Positions 62,046-64,000 of a DNA stretch of 64,000 nucleotides are shown here, in pieces. Both the position numbers and the translations under genes were made by a program. The stretch lies in contig CAVPUC010000001.1 of NCBI GenBank assembly GCA_963708865.1, positions 62,001 through 126,000 of the forward strand. Reading direction: 5' to 3'. The notes below the pieces were generated by a model. That model saw only the letters and a list, made by a program, of their open reading frames with translations, was not told the origin of the DNA and made no database searches. The stretch's first letter is position 1. Each line of letters begins with the position of its first letter. The stretch is from DAIDKA01 sp963708865 (GTDB taxonomy: Bacteria > Pseudomonadota > Gammaproteobacteria > Steroidobacterales > Steroidobacteraceae).

Positions 62046-62351
62046 ATGGCATTATCCGAGAACCAGCGCCGCTTCCTGCGCGGTCGCGCCCACGCCTTGA
62101 AACCCATCATCCAGGTCGGCAACCATGGCCTGACCGAGGCCGTCGCCAAGGAAGCCGCCCGCGCGCTGAAGGATCATGAGCTCATCAAGGTGCGCGCCCC
62201 GGGAGCGGACCGGCAGGCCCGCGACGCCCTGTTCGCGGATCTGGCGATCCGTACCGACAGCACCCTGGTCCACCGGATCGGGCACGTCGCCGTCCTGTAT
62301 CGGGCCAACCACGCCAAGTCCGGTCTGATCATTCCCGACCCGAAAGGGTGA
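62046..62351 (+). CDS. yhbY: Ribosome assembly RNA-binding protein YhbY
   Basis: 101-residue CRM-domain protein. LSENQRRFLRGRAHALKPIIQVGNHGLTEAV near the N-terminus and the IGHVAVLYRANHA end are diagnostic, including the GNHGLT loop that replaces the GxxG RNA-binding loop. Binds the pre-50S ribosomal subunit. Divergent from rlmE and convergent with greA, the common gammaproteobacterial order. Confidence 0.96.
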   Translation: MALSENQRRFLRGRAHALKPIIQVGNHGLTEAVAKEAARALKDHELIKVRAPGADRQARDALFADLAIRTDSTLVHRIGHVAVLYRANHAKSGLIIPDPKG

Positions 62352-62371
62352 CCGCCGCGAGCGCCTCGCCG

Positions 62372-62845
62372 TCACAGTTTGATGGCGACGATCTCGTAGG
62401 ACTTGGTGCCCCCCGGGGCCGCCACGTCCACAATATCGCCCTGGGACTTCGCGACCAGCGCCCGCGCGATCGGCGAGGTCACCGAGATGCGCCCGGCTTT
62501 GAGGTCCGCCTCATCCTCACCGACGATCTGGTAGCTCAAACGCGCGCCGCTGGCCTGGTCCTCCAGATCCACCACCGCGCCGAATACCACCGTGCCGTTC
62601 TTCGGCAGGGTGGACGGATCGATGATCTCGGCCGTCGAGAGCTTCGCTTCGATTTCCTGAATGCGCCCTTCGATGAATCCCTGCTGCTCGCGCGCCGCAT
62701 GGTATTCGGCGTTTTCCGAAAGGTCCCCGTGCGCGCGTGCCTCGGCGATCGCCTTGATCACATTGGGCCGGTCCTGGGATTTCAGCCGCTTAAGCTCCGC
62801 CCGCAGCGCCTCGGCGCCGCGCACGGTCATGGGGGTGCGTTTCAT
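62372..62845 (-). CDS. greA: Transcription elongation factor GreA
   Basis: 157 residues. N-terminal coiled coil (TPMTVRGAEALRAELKRLKSQDRP) with acidic tip ARAHGDLSENAEYHAAREQQ that enters the RNA polymerase secondary channel and triggers transcript cleavage; C-terminal FKBP-like domain with GRISVTSPIARALVAKSQGD. The ATG at 62845 overlaps the carB stop by 4 nt; ATG at 62830 is another option. Confidence 0.97.
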   Translation of the reverse strand: MKRTPMTVRGAEALRAELKRLKSQDRPNVIKAIAEARAHGDLSENAEYHAAREQQGFIEGRIQEIEAKLSTAEIIDPSTLPKNGTVVFGAVVDLEDQASGARLSYQIVGEDEADLKAGRISVTSPIARALVAKSQGDIVDVAAPGGTKSYEIVAIKL

Positions 62846-64000
62846 GTGCCGAGGATCTCCTGGTGCAGGTCAGCTAAGCGATTGACCTCAACTTCATCGA
62901 TATGTTCGAGGGCCTCGCACGTTGCCAGCGCCGCGGCCAGCGTCGTGTAGTACGTCACGCGGCGGTGCACCGCCTCGCGGCGGATCGAATTGGATTCCCG
63001 GATGGCCTGCTTGCCTTCGGTGGTATTGACGATGAGATCGATCTCATCGTTCTTGATCATATCCACGATATGCGGGCGGCCTTCGCGCACCTTGTTGGCG
63101 CGACGACAGCTGATACCGGCATCCTCGAGCACCTGCGCGGTGCCGGTGGTGGCGACGATGGTGAACCCGTACTCGATGAGCCGCCGGGCCAGTCCCACCG
63201 CGCCGGGCTTGTCGCGTTCGCGCACGCTGATCAGGCACACGCCATGGCGCGGCAGCGTGACGCCGGAGCCGGCCTGCGCCTTGGCATATGCCTCCCCGAA
63301 GGTACGGCCCGTGCCCATGACCTCCCCGGTGGACTTCATCTCCGGCCCCAGGATCGGGTCGGCTTCCGGGAATTTGGCGAACGGGAACACCGCCTCCTTG
63401 ACCGAGAAGAACGGCGGCACCCGCTCGAGGGTTGCGCCCTGCTCCTCGAGCGTGCGGCCGATCATGGTGCGCGCGGCAATCTTCGCCAGCGCGAGTCCCG
63501 TGGTCTTGGACACGAACGGCACGGTGCGCGAGGCACGCGGATTGACTTCCAGCACGTACACGATGCCATTCTGAACCGCGAACTGGATGTTCATCAGGCC
63601 CACGACATTCAGCGCCATCGCAAGCTTTCGGGTCTGCTCGCGGATCTCATCCTGGATGGCCGCACTCAGGCTGAACGGCGGCAGCGAGCTGCCCGAGTCG
63701 CCCGAATGCACGCCGGCCTGCTCCACATGTTCCATGATGCCGCCGATCAGCACCTGCTTGCCGTCGCACACCGCGTCCACGTCGACCTCGATGGCCACGT
63801 CCAAGAAGCGGTCGAGCAGCACCGGACTGTCGTTGGAGACGCGCATGGCGTCGGTCATGTAGGCGCGCAGGTCATCCTCGGAGAACACCACTTCCATGGC
63901 GCGGCCGCCCAGCACATACGAAGGACGCACCACCAGCGGGAAACCGACTTCGCGAGCCAGGCGCACCGCCTGCTCCTCGGTGCGCGCCGTCGCATTCGCC
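62842..64000 (-). CDS. carB: Carbamoyl-phosphate synthase large subunit (partial, C-terminal)
   Basis: C-terminal 385 residues; the frame stays open to the window edge and the start lies beyond it. Contains most of the second ATP-grasp domain (LAREVGFPLVVRPSYVLGGRAMEVV, VDVDAVCDGKQVLIGGIMEHVEQAGVHSGDS, VLEVNPRASRTVPFVSK) and the MGS-like allosteric domain (LIEYGFTIVATTGTAQVL, DLIVNTTEG) that binds ornithine or UMP. Makes carbamoyl phosphate for arginine and pyrimidines. Four-base overlap with greA, the carAB-greA order of many relatives. Confidence 0.97.
   Translation of the reverse strand, partial: ANATARTEEQAVRLAREVGFPLVVRPSYVLGGRAMEVVFSEDDLRAYMTDAMRVSNDSPVLLDRFLDVAIEVDVDAVCDGKQVLIGGIMEHVEQAGVHSGDSGSSLPPFSLSAAIQDEIREQTRKLAMALNVVGLMNIQFAVQNGIVYVLEVNPRASRTVPFVSKTTGLALAKIAARTMIGRTLEEQGATLERVPPFFSVKEAVFPFAKFPEADPILGPEMKSTGEVMGTGRTFGEAYAKAQAGSGVTLPRHGVCLISVRERDKPGAVGLARRLIEYGFTIVATTGTAQVLEDAGISCRRANKVREGRPHIVDMIKNDEIDLIVNTTEGKQAIRESNSIRREAVHRRVTYYTTLAAALATCEALEHIDEVEVNRLADLHQEILGT

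Noticed and set aside
1..64000. CRISPR array, insertion sequences, prophage, toxin-antitoxin or defence system
   Set aside because: No spaced direct repeats, transposase or integrase motifs, terminal inverted repeats, phage structural genes or defence-gene signatures were found.

Overview
The window is a GC-rich, gene-dense chromosomal segment of a gammaproteobacterium, most like the Xanthomonadales/Nevskiales/Steroidobacterales side of the class. The evidence is the order carB-greA / yhbY / rlmE-ftsH-folP-glmM-tpiA-secG-tRNA-Leu(GAG), the classic gammaproteobacterial block, continuing straight into a full fourteen-gene nuoA-N operon, as I recall from Xanthomonas-type genomes. No rRNA, phage, insertion sequence or CRISPR array was seen.

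Layout. 0-4.5 kb: end of a DUF4331 gene, a small lipoprotein with a clear terminator, then a convergent TPR/HupE-UreJ_2 pair. 4.9-8.7 kb (minus strand): an uncharacterised secreted protein and a signal-bearing FMN alpha-hydroxy-acid dehydrogenase with a CxxCH motif (both frame-broken), an XRE/DUF2975 pair and a PAP2-type phosphatase. 8.9-17.7 kb: RNB nuclease and LOG protein, then glycogen/trehalose genes treZ (plus) facing treY and glgX (minus). 17.8-25.6 kb: a 57-aa lipoprotein, a GAF-GAF-GGDEF-EAL protein, a yeast-type cytosine deaminase, small unknowns, a DUF4382-like lipoprotein and a fatty acid desaturase. 25.8-31.3 kb: a five-gene catabolic operon (citryl-CoA-lyase-like, class III CoA transferase, VOC, MetE-like, intradiol dioxygenase) divergent from an IclR/PcaR-type regulator, with a perfect 13-bp inverted repeat between them. 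31.3-41.2 kb: methyltransferase, secreted lipocalin-like protein, large winged-helix/ATPase regulator, berberine-type flavoprotein, MFS carrier, secreted lipase-like hydrolase and OmpW. 41.3-55.7 kb: nuoN-A on the minus strand. 55.8-64 kb: the housekeeping block.

How the parts work together. The nuo operon encodes proton-pumping complex I. The tre/glg genes release trehalose from glycogen-like glucans: GlgX debranches, TreY isomerises the reducing end, TreZ cuts off trehalose. The 25.8-31.3 kb operon looks like aromatic-ring ortho cleavage coupled to CoA-thioester chemistry; its exact substrate is unknown.

A major caveat is sequence quality. Eleven genes, including essential ones (nuoA, D, E, F, G, H, secG, folP), are interrupted by single-base frameshifts whose correction restores full-length family members. 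I read these as consensus errors, so the intervals given for these genes span the repaired reading frame.
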